A DNA stretch of 64,000 nucleotides from Stappia sp. WLB 29 (GTDB lineage Bacteria; Pseudomonadota; Alphaproteobacteria; Rhizobiales; Stappiaceae), in assembly GCF_023507705.1 (NCBI RefSeq), contig NZ_JALBGD010000006.1, positions 124,001 through 188,000 on the forward strand. The letters are read 5' to 3'. Within the stretch, counting starts at the first letter, position 1, and each line of letters opens with the position of its first letter. Positions 12,248 to 24,724 of this stretch are shown here, one piece after another. Below the pieces are notes generated by a model that saw only the letters and a program-made list of their open reading frames with translations, had not been told where the DNA came from and did no database searches. A program made the translations under genes and the position numbers.

Positions 12248-12302
12248 GGGCGATCCGGCTCCTCACCGGATCGCCCGCCCTCGAGGGAGCGGGCGGATTT
12301 TG
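12248..12302 (+). terminator. Double-hairpin terminator after ftsZ
   Basis: The perfect 11-bp stem gggcgatccgg (12248-12258) / ccggatcgccc (12266-12276) has a 7-base loop. A second GC-rich hairpin overlaps it: gcccgc (12273-12278) pairs with gcgggc around ctcgag. A short T run follows. It lies 30 bases after the ftsZ stop and probably ends the dcw transcript. Confidence 0.75.
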
Positions 12303-12506
12303 CCAAGTTTTTCAAAGCTCTCATTTTTAATGAAGCGTTACATATCGTAACAAAGCTTTATTTCTGATCCCTCCCTCCGAACCTGTATGTTCACCCTGCG
12401 ATTCAACGGGTACGCGACTCGCGCGCAGATGCCCGTCAGCCTCAAGGCCTTTCGGTCTCGCCATCGCATCCGCTTTTCAGGGTCTCGCAGACAGGACGAT
12501 CTGGTG
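12303..12506 (+). promoter_or_regulatory. A/T-rich upstream region of lpxC with inverted repeat
   Basis: This is the most A/T-rich stretch of the first 20 kb. It contains the inverted repeat gttac-atatc-gtaac (12337-12351), flanked by aagc and gctt. It sits between the ftsZ terminator and lpxC, so a promoter or operator is likely. No -35/-10 pair can be assigned with confidence. Confidence 0.4.
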
Positions 12507-13454
12507 ATGAAACTCTCTTCCGACCGGCAGACGACTTTGGCCGGCGCCGTCTCCCTGCAGGGGATCGGCGTGCATTCCGGCAACCGGGCGGACGTGACGC
12601 TGCAGCCGGCCGATCCCGGCACGGGCATCGTCTTCACCAACCGCAATCCACAGACCGGCTCCGAAGTCGAGTTTCCCGCGCATTGGCGCGCCGTCTCCGC
12701 CACCGCCCTTTGCACCGTCCTCGGCGATCCGAAGGCCGGCGGCGTCTCCACCGTCGAGCACCTGATGGCCGCGCTGCGGGGCCTCGGCGTCGACAATGCC
12801 ATCGTCGAGATGGACGGTCCGGAAATGCCGATCATGGACGGCAGCTCGGACGCCTTCGTCGCCGCCATCGATACCGTCGGCCTGCGCCGCCAGCAGGCCG
12901 CGCGCCGCTATATCCGCGTCAAGAAGGCCGTGCGCGTCGACCAGGGCAGCGCCTGGTGCGAACTGCGCCCGCATGAGGGCTGCCGCTTCGACGTGACCAT
13001 CGACTTCGAGGCCGAGGCGATCGGCCGCCAGTCGATGGTGCTGGACCTTTCGCCGGAGACCTTCCGCACCGAGCTGTCGCGCGCCCGCACCTTCGGCTCC
13101 GTGCAGGACGTCAAGAAGCTGTGGTCGATGGGCTTTGCCCTTGGCTCGTCACTGGAGAATTCCGTCGCGATCTCCGACGGCAAGGTGATGAACCCGGAAG
13201 GTACCCGCTGGCGCGACGAGTTCGTGCGCCACAAGATGCTGGATGCCGTCGGCGACCTGGCGCTGGCCGGCCTGCCGTTCCTGGGGCTCTATCGCTCCTA
13301 CAAGGGCGGCCACCGCATGAACCACGCGATCCTGGTCGAGCTGTTCGAGAACGCCGGCAAGGATGCCTTCGAGATCGTCGAGGGCGCGTTCGAGCGGCCG
13401 GCACCGTCCCTGATGGACATGCCGATGATGGCTGTCGCGCAGGGCGCGTCCTGA
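12507..13454 (+). CDS. lpxC: UDP-3-O-acyl-GlcNAc deacetylase LpxC
   Basis: Zinc enzyme of the committed step of lipid A synthesis. It opens with QTTLAGAVSLQGIGVHSG. STVEHLMAAL supplies a zinc His, EMPIMDGSSDAF is the family's catalytic-region motif, RHKMLDAVGDLAL supplies the second zinc His and the Asp, and KGGHRMNHA supplies the catalytic His. The ATG at 12507 gives 315 residues, close to the family norm. Longer in-frame starts upstream (for example 12387) would add non-homologous residues. AGGA lies about 10 bases upstream. Confidence 0.95.
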   Translation: MKLSSDRQTTLAGAVSLQGIGVHSGNRADVTLQPADPGTGIVFTNRNPQTGSEVEFPAHWRAVSATALCTVLGDPKAGGVSTVEHLMAALRGLGVDNAIVEMDGPEMPIMDGSSDAFVAAIDTVGLRRQQAARRYIRVKKAVRVDQGSAWCELRPHEGCRFDVTIDFEAEAIGRQSMVLDLSPETFRTELSRARTFGSVQDVKKLWSMGFALGSSLENSVAISDGKVMNPEGTRWRDEFVRHKMLDAVGDLALAGLPFLGLYRSYKGGHRMNHAILVELFENAGKDAFEIVEGAFERPAPSLMDMPMMAVAQGAS

Positions 13455-13681
13455 GCAGGGCAAGTCGCCGAACGGCTCCGCAATGGCGGAAAACCGCCTC
13501 GGCGAAAACGACAGGCCACAAAAAAGCGACAAATGTCCCTCACATGGCGTGACGTGGCCGGGTGTTTTCCGTTAGAACACGCGCTGATCGGGATGCAGGA
13601 CGCCCTTGCGGCGCCCCTTCCGGTCGGTCCGGATTGTCCGGACGGGGCCGAACCGGCGCTGAGTTCGAGGAGTGAGTCGAC

Positions 13682-14551
13682 GTGATGGTGGCAGTGTCCA
13701 GTTCCAAGGCGAGGAGAACCGTCACCGGCGGTCTGCGCAAGGCCCGGATCGCATCTCTCGCCCTGCTGGCGGTTGCTCTGGCGGCCTGTTCCTCGACCAA
13801 TGACGACGAGGACTTCGCCACCAACGACACGCCGGCGGAGGTGCTGTTCAACGAGGGGCTGTCGCTGCGCAACGAGGGTCGTCTGTCGGACGCCCGGCTG
13901 AAGTTTCAGGAAGTCGACAAGCTCCATCCCTATTCCGAGTATTCGCGCAAGTCTCTGATCAACCTTGCCTATCTGAACTATTCGCTGGGCAAGTTCCCGG
14001 AGGCGATCACCGCCGCCAAGCGTTTCACGACGCTGTATCCGGGCAGCGAGGACAGCGCCTATGCGCTCTACATCATCGGCCAATCCTATCACAAGCAGAT
14101 CCCGGACGTGACGCGCGACCAGGAGATGACCCAGCGGGCGCTTGCCGCCTATGGCGAACTGCTCCAGCGCTTCCCCGATTCCGAATACGCCACTGATGCC
14201 GCGACCAAGGTCCGTGCCGCGCAGGACCAGTTGGCGGGCAAGGAGATGGAAGTGGGCCGCTACTATCTGAAGCGGAACCACCAGATCGCGGCGATCAACC
14301 GCTTCAAGGTCGTCGTCACCAATTACCAGACCACCCGCCATATCGAGGAAGCGCTGTTCCGCCTGACCGAGAGCTACTATGCGCTCGGCGTGGTCAACGA
14401 GGCCCAGACCGCGGCCGCCGTGCTCGGCCACAACTTCCCGGACAGCCAGTGGTACAAGGACGCCTTCAGCCTGCTGAAGACCGGCGGCTACAGCCCGAGC
14501 GAGGATTCGGGCAGCTGGATCAGCCGCGCTTTCAACAGCGTTTCGCTCTAG
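13682..14551 (+). CDS. bamD: Outer-membrane assembly lipoprotein BamD
   Basis: TPR lipoprotein of the BAM complex, which inserts beta-barrel proteins into the outer membrane. The N-terminus has a basic stretch, a hydrophobic segment and the lipobox LAACSS, so Cys at about 36 would be acylated. Five TPR-like repeats follow (EVLFNEGLSLRNEGRLSDA, then YSLGKFPEAI and others). Length is 289 residues. GTG at 13682 is 9 bases from AGGAG; the ATG at 13685 is an equally possible start. Confidence 0.93.
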   Translation: MMVAVSSSKARRTVTGGLRKARIASLALLAVALAACSSTNDDEDFATNDTPAEVLFNEGLSLRNEGRLSDARLKFQEVDKLHPYSEYSRKSLINLAYLNYSLGKFPEAITAAKRFTTLYPGSEDSAYALYIIGQSYHKQIPDVTRDQEMTQRALAAYGELLQRFPDSEYATDAATKVRAAQDQLAGKEMEVGRYYLKRNHQIAAINRFKVVVTNYQTTRHIEEALFRLTESYYALGVVNEAQTAAAVLGHNFPDSQWYKDAFSLLKTGGYSPSEDSGSWISRAFNSVSL

Positions 14552-14617
14552 TCACCCGAAGCTGAAGTTCGTCTGCACCACACTAGCATCCGCGCCGGCG
14601 GCAGCGCGCCTGCCGTC

Positions 14618-14647
14618 CCGCAAAAGACCGCAAGAGACCGCAAGAGA
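14618..14647 (+). repeat. Three tandem 10-bp repeats upstream of recN
   Basis: The unit ccgcaaRaga occurs three times in direct tandem (14618-14627, 14628-14637, 14638-14647); the last two copies are identical. It lies in the 230-base bamD-recN gap. Function unknown. Confidence 0.6.
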
Positions 14648-14781
14648 CACGCTCTCTTGCCGGCCTGCCGGCGATCGGTGCCAGTTTGCCGTTGCGGCCA
14701 CCGGGTGCCTCCAGCTACACCTGATGCGGTTTCCCGTGCGCTTCGCCGCACATGTCCAGTCCGACCCGGTCACCCGCTCGC

Positions 14782-18748
<3,967 letters not shown>

Positions 18749-18891
18749 TCATGGGATTTGGAGCGCTGTTGCAGGGTTCTGGCCGGGGCCCCTCCTAAGC
18801 TCCGGCAAACTTGCTATATTGGTCCAAATAGCGAACAGATTCGCGGGCACGATCCGCGAGCAAACCCATCGAGCCCGAGATCCGACAATCG
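18749..18891 (+). promoter_or_regulatory. ligA-uvrD spacer with a possible -10 element
   Basis: The 143-base spacer contains TATATT at 18815-18820, a credible -10 box 71 bases before the helicase start. No good -35 hexamer lies at the expected distance. Confidence 0.3.
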
Positions 18892-21315
18892 ATGCCCGAT
18901 TCCCACGGCGACCGCCTTTCCGCCCCCCAGCGGAGCGCCACTCCCTCCGGCAGCGGCATTGCCGCGCGCGCGCAGGCAGCGCTCGGGCCGCGGACGCCCG
19001 AACCCGGCTCCTATCTCGACGGGCTGAACCCGGAGCAGCGCGAGGCGGTCGAGACGCTGGACGGCCCGGTCCTGGTGCTGGCGGGTGCCGGTACCGGCAA
19101 GACCCGCGTCCTGACGACGCGCATCGGCCATATCCTGGCAACGCGCCGGGCCTTCCCGAGCCAGATCCTGGCGGTGACCTTCACCAACAAGGCCGCTCGC
19201 GAGATGAAGGAGCGGATCGAGCGGCTGATCGGCGAGAGCGCGGAAGGCATGCCGTGGCTCGGCACGTTCCACTCGATCTGCGTCAAGATCCTGCGCCGGC
19301 ACGCCGAACTGATCGGCCTGCAGTCCGGCTTCTCGATCCTCGACACCGACGACCAGCTTCGCCTGATCAAGCAGATCATCCAGGCCGAGGGGCTGGACGA
19401 CAAGCGCTGGACGGCGCGGGCCTTCGCCAGCCAGTTGGACGGCTGGAAGAATCGCGGCCTGACGCCCGACCAGGTGCCGGAGGGCGAGGCCCGCTCCTTC
19501 GGCAACGGCAAGGGCCGGGCGCTCTACGAGCAGTATCAGGAGCGGCTGTCGATCCTCAATGCCGCGGATTTCGGCGATCTCCTGCTGCATGTGATCACGC
19601 TGTTCCGCAACAATCCGGACGTGCTGGCGGAGTACCAGAACCGCTTCCGCTTCATGCTGGTGGACGAGTACCAGGACACCAACATCGCGCAGTATCTGTT
19701 CCTGCGGCTGCTGGCGCAGGGCAACCGCAACATCTGCTGCGTCGGCGACGACGACCAGTCGATCTACGGCTGGCGCGGGGCCGAGGTCGACAACATCCTG
19801 CGGTTCGACCACGACTTTCCCGGCGCCAAGGTGATCCGGCTGGAGCGCAACTACCGCTCGACGAGCCATATTCTTGCCGCGGCCTCGCATCTGATCGCCC
19901 ATAACGAGGGGCGCCTGGGCAAGACCCTGTTCACCGACGTGGTGGACCCGGACGGCGAGGAAGTGCGGGTCAGCGTCGCGGCCGCCTGGGATTCGGAGGA
20001 AGAAGCTCGCGCCATCGGCGACGAGATCGAGGCGCTGCAGTCCAAGGGGCACAGCCTCGAGAGCATGGCGATCCTGGTGCGCGCGTCCTTCCAGATGCGC
20101 GAGTTCGAGGACCGGTTCGTCACGCTCGGCGTCAACTACCGGGTGGTCGGCGGCCCGCGCTTCTACGAGCGCATGGAGATCCGCGATGCGATGGCCTATT
20201 TCCGCTGCGTGGTGCAGCCGGCCGACGATCTCGCCTTCGAGCGGATCGTCAACACGCCGAAGCGGGGCCTCGGCGAGGCCAGCCTGAAGCTGGTCCATGC
20301 CTATGCGCGGGCGAACCGCATTCCGCTCATGCAGGCGGCCTCCGACCTGTGCCAGACCGAGGAACTGAAGCCGAAGGCGCGCACGACGCTGCGCATGCTG
20401 CTGGCCGATTTCGACCGCTGGCGCGACCTGGTGCCGGCCATGTCGCATACGGAGCTGGCCGAGATCATTCTCGACGAGAGCGGCTATACCGAGATGTGGC
20501 GCAACGACCGCTCGGCGGAGGCGCCGGGCCGGCTCGACAACCTGAAGGAGCTCGTCCGTTCGATGGACGAGTTCGAATCGCTCGCCGGCTTCCTGGAGCA
20601 TGTCGCGCTGGTCATGGACCGGGACGCGGACGGCAACAACGAGGCGGTGTCGATCATGACGCTGCATTCGGCCAAGGGGCTGGAGTTCGACACGGTGTTC
20701 CTCCCCGGCTGGGAGGAGGGGCTCTTCCCGCATCAGCGCGCGCTCGACGAGAGCGGACGCGCGGGGCTGGAGGAAGAGCGGCGGCTCGCCTATGTGGGCA
20801 TCACGAGGGCGCGGCGGCGGGCCAAGATCTGGTTCGCCTCCAACCGGCGCATCCACGGCATGTGGCAGAGCTCGATCCCCTCGCGCTTCCTCGACGAGCT
20901 GCCGGCCGACCATGTGGACGTGGTCGAGCCGTCGAGCAATTACGGCGGCTATGGCGGCGGCGGATACGGCGCCAGCCGTTTCGACACACGCGATCCCTTC
21001 AAGGCGAACTATTCGACCCCGGGCTGGCAGCGGGCGCAGCGTTCGCAGGCGCAAGGCGGCGCCAGTGGCGGCGGCTTCGCCGGACGGATGGGATCGGCCG
21101 GCGGGCGGCAGTCCGGTGGGCCTCGGATGATCGAGGGCGAGCTGGTCGCCAAGTCGGTGTCCGACACGCCGTCGGCCTTCGACATGGGCGAGCGGGTGTT
21201 CCACCTCAAGTTCGGCTATGGCGAGGTTGTCGGCATCGAAGGCAACAAGCTGACCGTCCAGTTCGACAAGGCGGGGCGCAAGAAGGTGCTCGACAGCTTC
21301 GTCGAGCGGCACTGA
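18892..21315 (+). CDS. uvrD: UvrD/PcrA-family superfamily 1 DNA helicase
   Basis: 3'-5' DNA helicase for nucleotide excision and mismatch repair. The protein has 807 residues with all SF1 motifs in order: LAGAGTGKTRVL (I), TFTNKAAREMKERI (Ia), VDEYQDTN (II), GDDDQSIYGWRGAE (III), LERNYRST (IV), TLHSAKGLEFDTVFLPG (V) and YVGITRARRR (VI). A Gly-rich low-complexity stretch near residues 680-750 precedes a C-terminal Tudor-like segment (ERVFHLKFGYGEVVGIEG) as in PcrA. UvrD and PcrA are not separable by eye. Confidence 0.95.
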   Translation: MPDSHGDRLSAPQRSATPSGSGIAARAQAALGPRTPEPGSYLDGLNPEQREAVETLDGPVLVLAGAGTGKTRVLTTRIGHILATRRAFPSQILAVTFTNKAAREMKERIERLIGESAEGMPWLGTFHSICVKILRRHAELIGLQSGFSILDTDDQLRLIKQIIQAEGLDDKRWTARAFASQLDGWKNRGLTPDQVPEGEARSFGNGKGRALYEQYQERLSILNAADFGDLLLHVITLFRNNPDVLAEYQNRFRFMLVDEYQDTNIAQYLFLRLLAQGNRNICCVGDDDQSIYGWRGAEVDNILRFDHDFPGAKVIRLERNYRSTSHILAAASHLIAHNEGRLGKTLFTDVVDPDGEEVRVSVAAAWDSEEEARAIGDEIEALQSKGHSLESMAILVRASFQMREFEDRFVTLGVNYRVVGGPRFYERMEIRDAMAYFRCVVQPADDLAFERIVNTPKRGLGEASLKLVHAYARANRIPLMQAASDLCQTEELKPKARTTLRMLLADFDRWRDLVPAMSHTELAEIILDESGYTEMWRNDRSAEAPGRLDNLKELVRSMDEFESLAGFLEHVALVMDRDADGNNEAVSIMTLHSAKGLEFDTVFLPGWEEGLFPHQRALDESGRAGLEEERRLAYVGITRARRRAKIWFASNRRIHGMWQSSIPSRFLDELPADHVDVVEPSSNYGGYGGGGYGASRFDTRDPFKANYSTPGWQRAQRSQAQGGASGGGFAGRMGSAGGRQSGGPRMIEGELVAKSVSDTPSAFDMGERVFHLKFGYGEVVGIEGNKLTVQFDKAGRKKVLDSFVERH

Positions 21316-21410
21316 ACGGCGCGCGTTTCCCCATCCAGCGCGAATGCGATTGATGCGCCCCGCTTTCGGGCGCTATAGGGCGGGCGCTGTTTCCTGTCTC
21401 CGGAGAGATC

Positions 21411-22301
21411 ATGTCCACCATTCGCGTTCGCATCACCGCCCCCGAGATCGAGGCGAAGCGCATCTACGAGCTGCTGTCACGCGACTTCGAGGACGACGGC
21501 AATCCGGTGACGGTCTTCGAGGCGTCGGCGGACGGGCGGGACTGGACCGCCGAAATCCTGCTGTTCGACATGAGCGAGACGGAAGCGGCCGATCTCGTCA
21601 AGGACCGGCTGGGCGCGGACGCCTTTGCCGCTCCGGTCGAGGCGGTGGAACTGGAAGACATCAACTGGGTGGAGAAGAGCCTGGAAGGCCTGTCGCCGGT
21701 GCAGGCGGGCCGTTTCTTCATCCACGGCTCGCACGACCGCGCGAAGCGCCCGCTCGCCGGCATTTCCATCGAGATCGAGGCTGCGCTCGCCTTCGGCACC
21801 GGCCATCACGGGACGACCGCGGGCTGTCTGATCGAGATCGACCGGCTGCTGACCCGTCGGTCCTATGAGCGGATGCTGGACCTGGGCACCGGTACGGGCG
21901 TCCTGGCCATCGCGATGGCGCGGCTGTCCCGCCAGCCGGTGCTGGCGACGGACATCGACCCGGTGGCGACCATCACGGCGCGCGCCAATGCGATCCACAA
22001 CCTCGCCGGCGGCCTGGTGCGCACGGCGACGGCAGCCGGTGTCGACAGCCGGATCTTCGCGGAAGCCGGCCCCTTCGACCTGGTGGTGGCGAATATCCTC
22101 GCCCGGCCCTTGATGCGCATGGCCGCCGGTCTGTCGGCGCGCATGACCCGCTCGGCGACGCTGGTCCTGTCGGGCCTGCGCGTGGAGGACGGTCCGCGCA
22201 TCCTGTTCGCCTATGGCATGCAGGGGTTCCACCTGGTGCGCCGGCAGAACCGCGACGGCTGGCTGACGCTGACGCTGGTGCGCGGTCGCCACGAGGGCTG
22301 A
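21411..22301 (+). CDS. prmA: Ribosomal protein L11 methyltransferase PrmA
   Basis: S-adenosylmethionine-dependent enzyme methylating ribosomal protein L11. The protein has 296 residues. An N-terminal substrate domain is followed by a class I methyltransferase fold: AFGTGHHGTT, MLDLGTGTGVLAIAMARL (motif I), ATDIDP, and VVANILARPL (motif IV). GGAGAG lies just upstream of the ATG. A strong hairpin terminator follows 28 bases after the stop. Confidence 0.93.
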   Translation: MSTIRVRITAPEIEAKRIYELLSRDFEDDGNPVTVFEASADGRDWTAEILLFDMSETEAADLVKDRLGADAFAAPVEAVELEDINWVEKSLEGLSPVQAGRFFIHGSHDRAKRPLAGISIEIEAALAFGTGHHGTTAGCLIEIDRLLTRRSYERMLDLGTGTGVLAIAMARLSRQPVLATDIDPVATITARANAIHNLAGGLVRTATAAGVDSRIFAEAGPFDLVVANILARPLMRMAAGLSARMTRSATLVLSGLRVEDGPRILFAYGMQGFHLVRRQNRDGWLTLTLVRGRHEG

Positions 22302-22329
22302 AACCCCGGAAACAGCCTGCCCCAAAAAG

Positions 22330-22364
22330 AAACGGGCCCGGCGGAGGAACCGCCGGGCCCGTTT
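22330..22364 (+). terminator. Bidirectional terminator between prmA and the DUF1127 gene
   Basis: A perfect 15-bp stem, aaacgggcccggcgg (22330-22344) and its complement (22350-22364), encloses the loop aggaa. Two convergent genes flank it; A and T runs at the two ends suit both directions. Confidence 0.85.
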
Positions 22365-22387
22365 CTGTACAGTCGGCGACCGCCGTA

Positions 22388-22612
22388 TCAGAATGCGGAG
22401 GTCAGCGAGCTGTTGCGCTCCAGCTCGGCCCGGTCGTAGCCGTAGGCGGCGAGCGTGGCGTCGTCGAGCGACAGAAGGTAGCCGTTCACATAGCGGCGAG
22501 CCTGACGCTCACGAGCGGTGATCATCGAGTCAAGCGCCTTGCGGAACACGCTCTTGGAAGAGCTGCGCGATACGCCCGAGATGGCGGTGGTGGTCGTGGT
22601 GGCAATGGCCAT
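22388..22612 (-). CDS. Small DUF1127-family protein
   Basis: Short basic protein of 74 residues. The C-terminal half (SMITARERQARRYVNGYLLSLD, ending DRAELERNSS) matches the DUF1127/YjiS pattern of arginine-rich helix followed by L-x-x-L-D. The N-terminus has a run of five Thr. In alphaproteobacteria short DUF1127 proteins have been linked to RNA metabolism and stress responses; that is family knowledge, not shown here. The ATG at 22612 has GGAG upstream on the minus strand. Longer starts up to 22717 lack support. It is divergent from the aminopeptidase gene. Confidence 0.8.
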   Translation of the reverse strand: MAIATTTTTAISGVSRSSSKSVFRKALDSMITARERQARRYVNGYLLSLDDATLAAYGYDRAELERNSSLTSAF

Positions 22613-22879
22613 GAGCTTAGTCTCCGGTTCGAGGTCTCTAGATAGAGCTTCCTCCCTCAAACTCTCGAGACAGAGTATGGGGAGTGCCTGGCCATGCGAA
22701 AAGCGCCATAAGTGCATGGCAGTGCTGCGATTGCTGCATGTGCGAATTCATGGTTTTGCAATGCAGCAGAGCAGATGCCGAAATCCTCGGCGAAAGCCTG
22801 CCTTCCGCATGTGCAAAAGCCGGCTGGAGGTGCATTCAACGCCCTTTCGCGCCGCCGGCTTTGGCGCTAGCGTCGTCGC
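22613..22879. promoter_or_regulatory. Divergent intergenic region between DUF1127 and pepP
   Basis: 267 bases, locally A/T-rich near 22613-22680, with short palindromes tctcgaga (22662-22669) and ctct-agat-agag. It must hold the promoters for both flanking genes; no pair of hexamers stands out. Confidence 0.35.
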
Positions 22880-24694
22880 ATGTTCCAGTCCTTCGACAAT
22901 GTCATCGACCCCTCCGTCGGTTCCGCGCGTTGCGCGGCGCTGCGGCGCGAGCTGGCCCGCAGGGGCCTCGACGGTTTTCTGGTCCCGCGCGCCGACGCGC
23001 ATCAGGGCGAATATGTGCCGCCCAGCGACGCTCGGCTCTCGTGGCTGACCGGCTTTGCCGGGTCGGCCGGAATAGCGGTTGTGCTGGCGGAGGAGGCGGC
23101 GATCTTCGTCGACGGGCGCTACACGATTCAGGTGCGCGAGCAGGTGGACACCAACGTTTTCCGGCCGATGCACCTGATCGAGACGCCGCCGTCCGAGTGG
23201 CTGGCGGGCAAGCTGCAGCCGGGCCAGAAGCTCGGCTACGACCCGATGCTCCACACGGTGAACGGCGCCAAGCGGCTGGCCGAGGCCTGTGCCAGGGCCG
23301 GAGCGGAGCTTGTGGCAGTGGACGGCAATCCGCTCGACGCGGTGTGGGAGGACCGGCCCGAGCCGCCGCTTGGCCAGGTGCGCGTGCACCCGCCGGAATT
23401 CGCCGGCGAGGCGGCGCAGGACAAGATCCCGCGCATGGCCGCCGAGGTGCGCCGCGCCGGGGGCGATGCCTTCGTGCTGACTCAGCCCGATTCCATCGCC
23501 TGGCTCTTCAACATCCGCGGCAGCGACGTATCGCATACGCCCCTGCCGCTGTCTTTCGCCATCCTGCCGCGCCAGGGGCGCCCGCAGATCTTCATCGACG
23601 CCCGCAAGCTCACCAATGCCTCGCGCGACCATCTGGAGGCACTGGCCGACATTGCCGAGCCGGGCGGGCTGACGGGTGCGCTCGGCGCCCTTGGAGCGTC
23701 GGGCGCAACGGTGCTGGTCGATCCCGACTGGGCGGGCGATGCGCTGGCGAGCGCGGTGCTTGCAGCCGGCGGCAAGGTGAAGCATGGCGCCGACCCGGTG
23801 ACCAAGGCCAAGGCGGTGAAGAACGCGGCCGAGATCGCGGGCGCGCGCGCCGCGCATCTGCGCGACGGGGCGGCCTTTGCCCGCTTCCTGTGCTGGCTGG
23901 ACGGTGCGGCGGCGGCCGGCGGGCTCGACGAGATCGCCGTTGCCGAGCGGCTGGAGGCGTTCCGAGCCGAGACCGGCAAGCTGAAGGAAATCTCCTTCGA
24001 CAGCATTTCCGCGGCCGGCCCCAATGCCGCGATCTGCCACTACCGGGTCGATCGGGGCAGCAACCTGCCGATCCCGGCAAACAGCCTGTTCCTGATCGAT
24101 TCCGGCGCCCAGTACGAGGACGGCACGACCGACATCACCCGCACCGTTGCCGTCGGCGAGGTGCCGCAAGAGCAGAAGCGCCATTTCACGCTGGTGCTGA
24201 AGGGGCATATCGCCATCGCCACCGCGCGGTTCCCGGTCGGCACAAGCGGCGCGCAGATCGATGCGCTGGCCCGCATCGCCCTGTGGAAGGCGGGTCTCGA
24301 CTTCGACCATGGCACGGGCCATGGCGTCGGCTCCTATCTGTCGGTGCATGAGGGGCCGCAGCGCATCGCCAAGACCGGCCATGCGGCGCTGGAACCGGGG
24401 ATGATCGTCTCCAACGAGCCGGGCTACTATCGCGACGGCAGCCACGGCATCCGGATCGAGAACCTGGAACTGGTGACACCGCCGGCCGCCATCGAAGGCG
24501 GCGAGCGGGCGATGCTCGGCTTCGAGGCGCTGACGCTCGCCCCGATCGACCGGCGGGCGGTGGTGGCGGAGATGCTCAGCGCCGAGGAGCGGGCCTGGTT
24601 CGACGCCTATCACGCCCGCGTCCTGCGCGAACTCGGCCCGCTGGTGGACGAGGCGACGCGGGCCTGGCTCGAGCAGGCGACGGCGCCGCTGTAA
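22880..24694 (+). CDS. pepP: Xaa-Pro aminopeptidase (M24B, three-domain type)
   Basis: Metallopeptidase releasing N-terminal residues before proline. The protein has 604 residues, the long three-domain form like eukaryotic XPNPEP1 rather than the roughly 440-residue E. coli PepP. Two creatinase-like N-terminal domains (starting RCAALRRELARRGLDGFLVP) precede the pita-bread catalytic domain. Dimetal ligands are seen in LIDSGAQYEDGTTDITRT (two Asp), GTGHGVGSYLSVHEGP (His) and SNEPGYY plus RIENLELV (two Glu). Cytoplasmic; no signal peptide. No clear ribosome site precedes the ATG. Confidence 0.92.
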   Translation: MFQSFDNVIDPSVGSARCAALRRELARRGLDGFLVPRADAHQGEYVPPSDARLSWLTGFAGSAGIAVVLAEEAAIFVDGRYTIQVREQVDTNVFRPMHLIETPPSEWLAGKLQPGQKLGYDPMLHTVNGAKRLAEACARAGAELVAVDGNPLDAVWEDRPEPPLGQVRVHPPEFAGEAAQDKIPRMAAEVRRAGGDAFVLTQPDSIAWLFNIRGSDVSHTPLPLSFAILPRQGRPQIFIDARKLTNASRDHLEALADIAEPGGLTGALGALGASGATVLVDPDWAGDALASAVLAAGGKVKHGADPVTKAKAVKNAAEIAGARAAHLRDGAAFARFLCWLDGAAAAGGLDEIAVAERLEAFRAETGKLKEISFDSISAAGPNAAICHYRVDRGSNLPIPANSLFLIDSGAQYEDGTTDITRTVAVGEVPQEQKRHFTLVLKGHIAIATARFPVGTSGAQIDALARIALWKAGLDFDHGTGHGVGSYLSVHEGPQRIAKTGHAALEPGMIVSNEPGYYRDGSHGIRIENLELVTPPAAIEGGERAMLGFEALTLAPIDRRAVVAEMLSAEERAWFDAYHARVLRELGPLVDEATRAWLEQATAPL

Positions 24695-24724
24695 GGGGCG
24701 CTGTAACGGGTGGGGGAGCGCCGC

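Noticed and set aside
12387-12506. N-terminal extension of lpxC starting at 12387
   Set aside because: The added 40 residues are basic and unrelated to LpxC, whose homology begins right after the ATG at 12507.
22388-22717. Long 109-residue version of the DUF1127 protein
   Set aside because: The first 35 residues do not fit the family; the ATG at 22612 has a ribosome site and gives a normal size.
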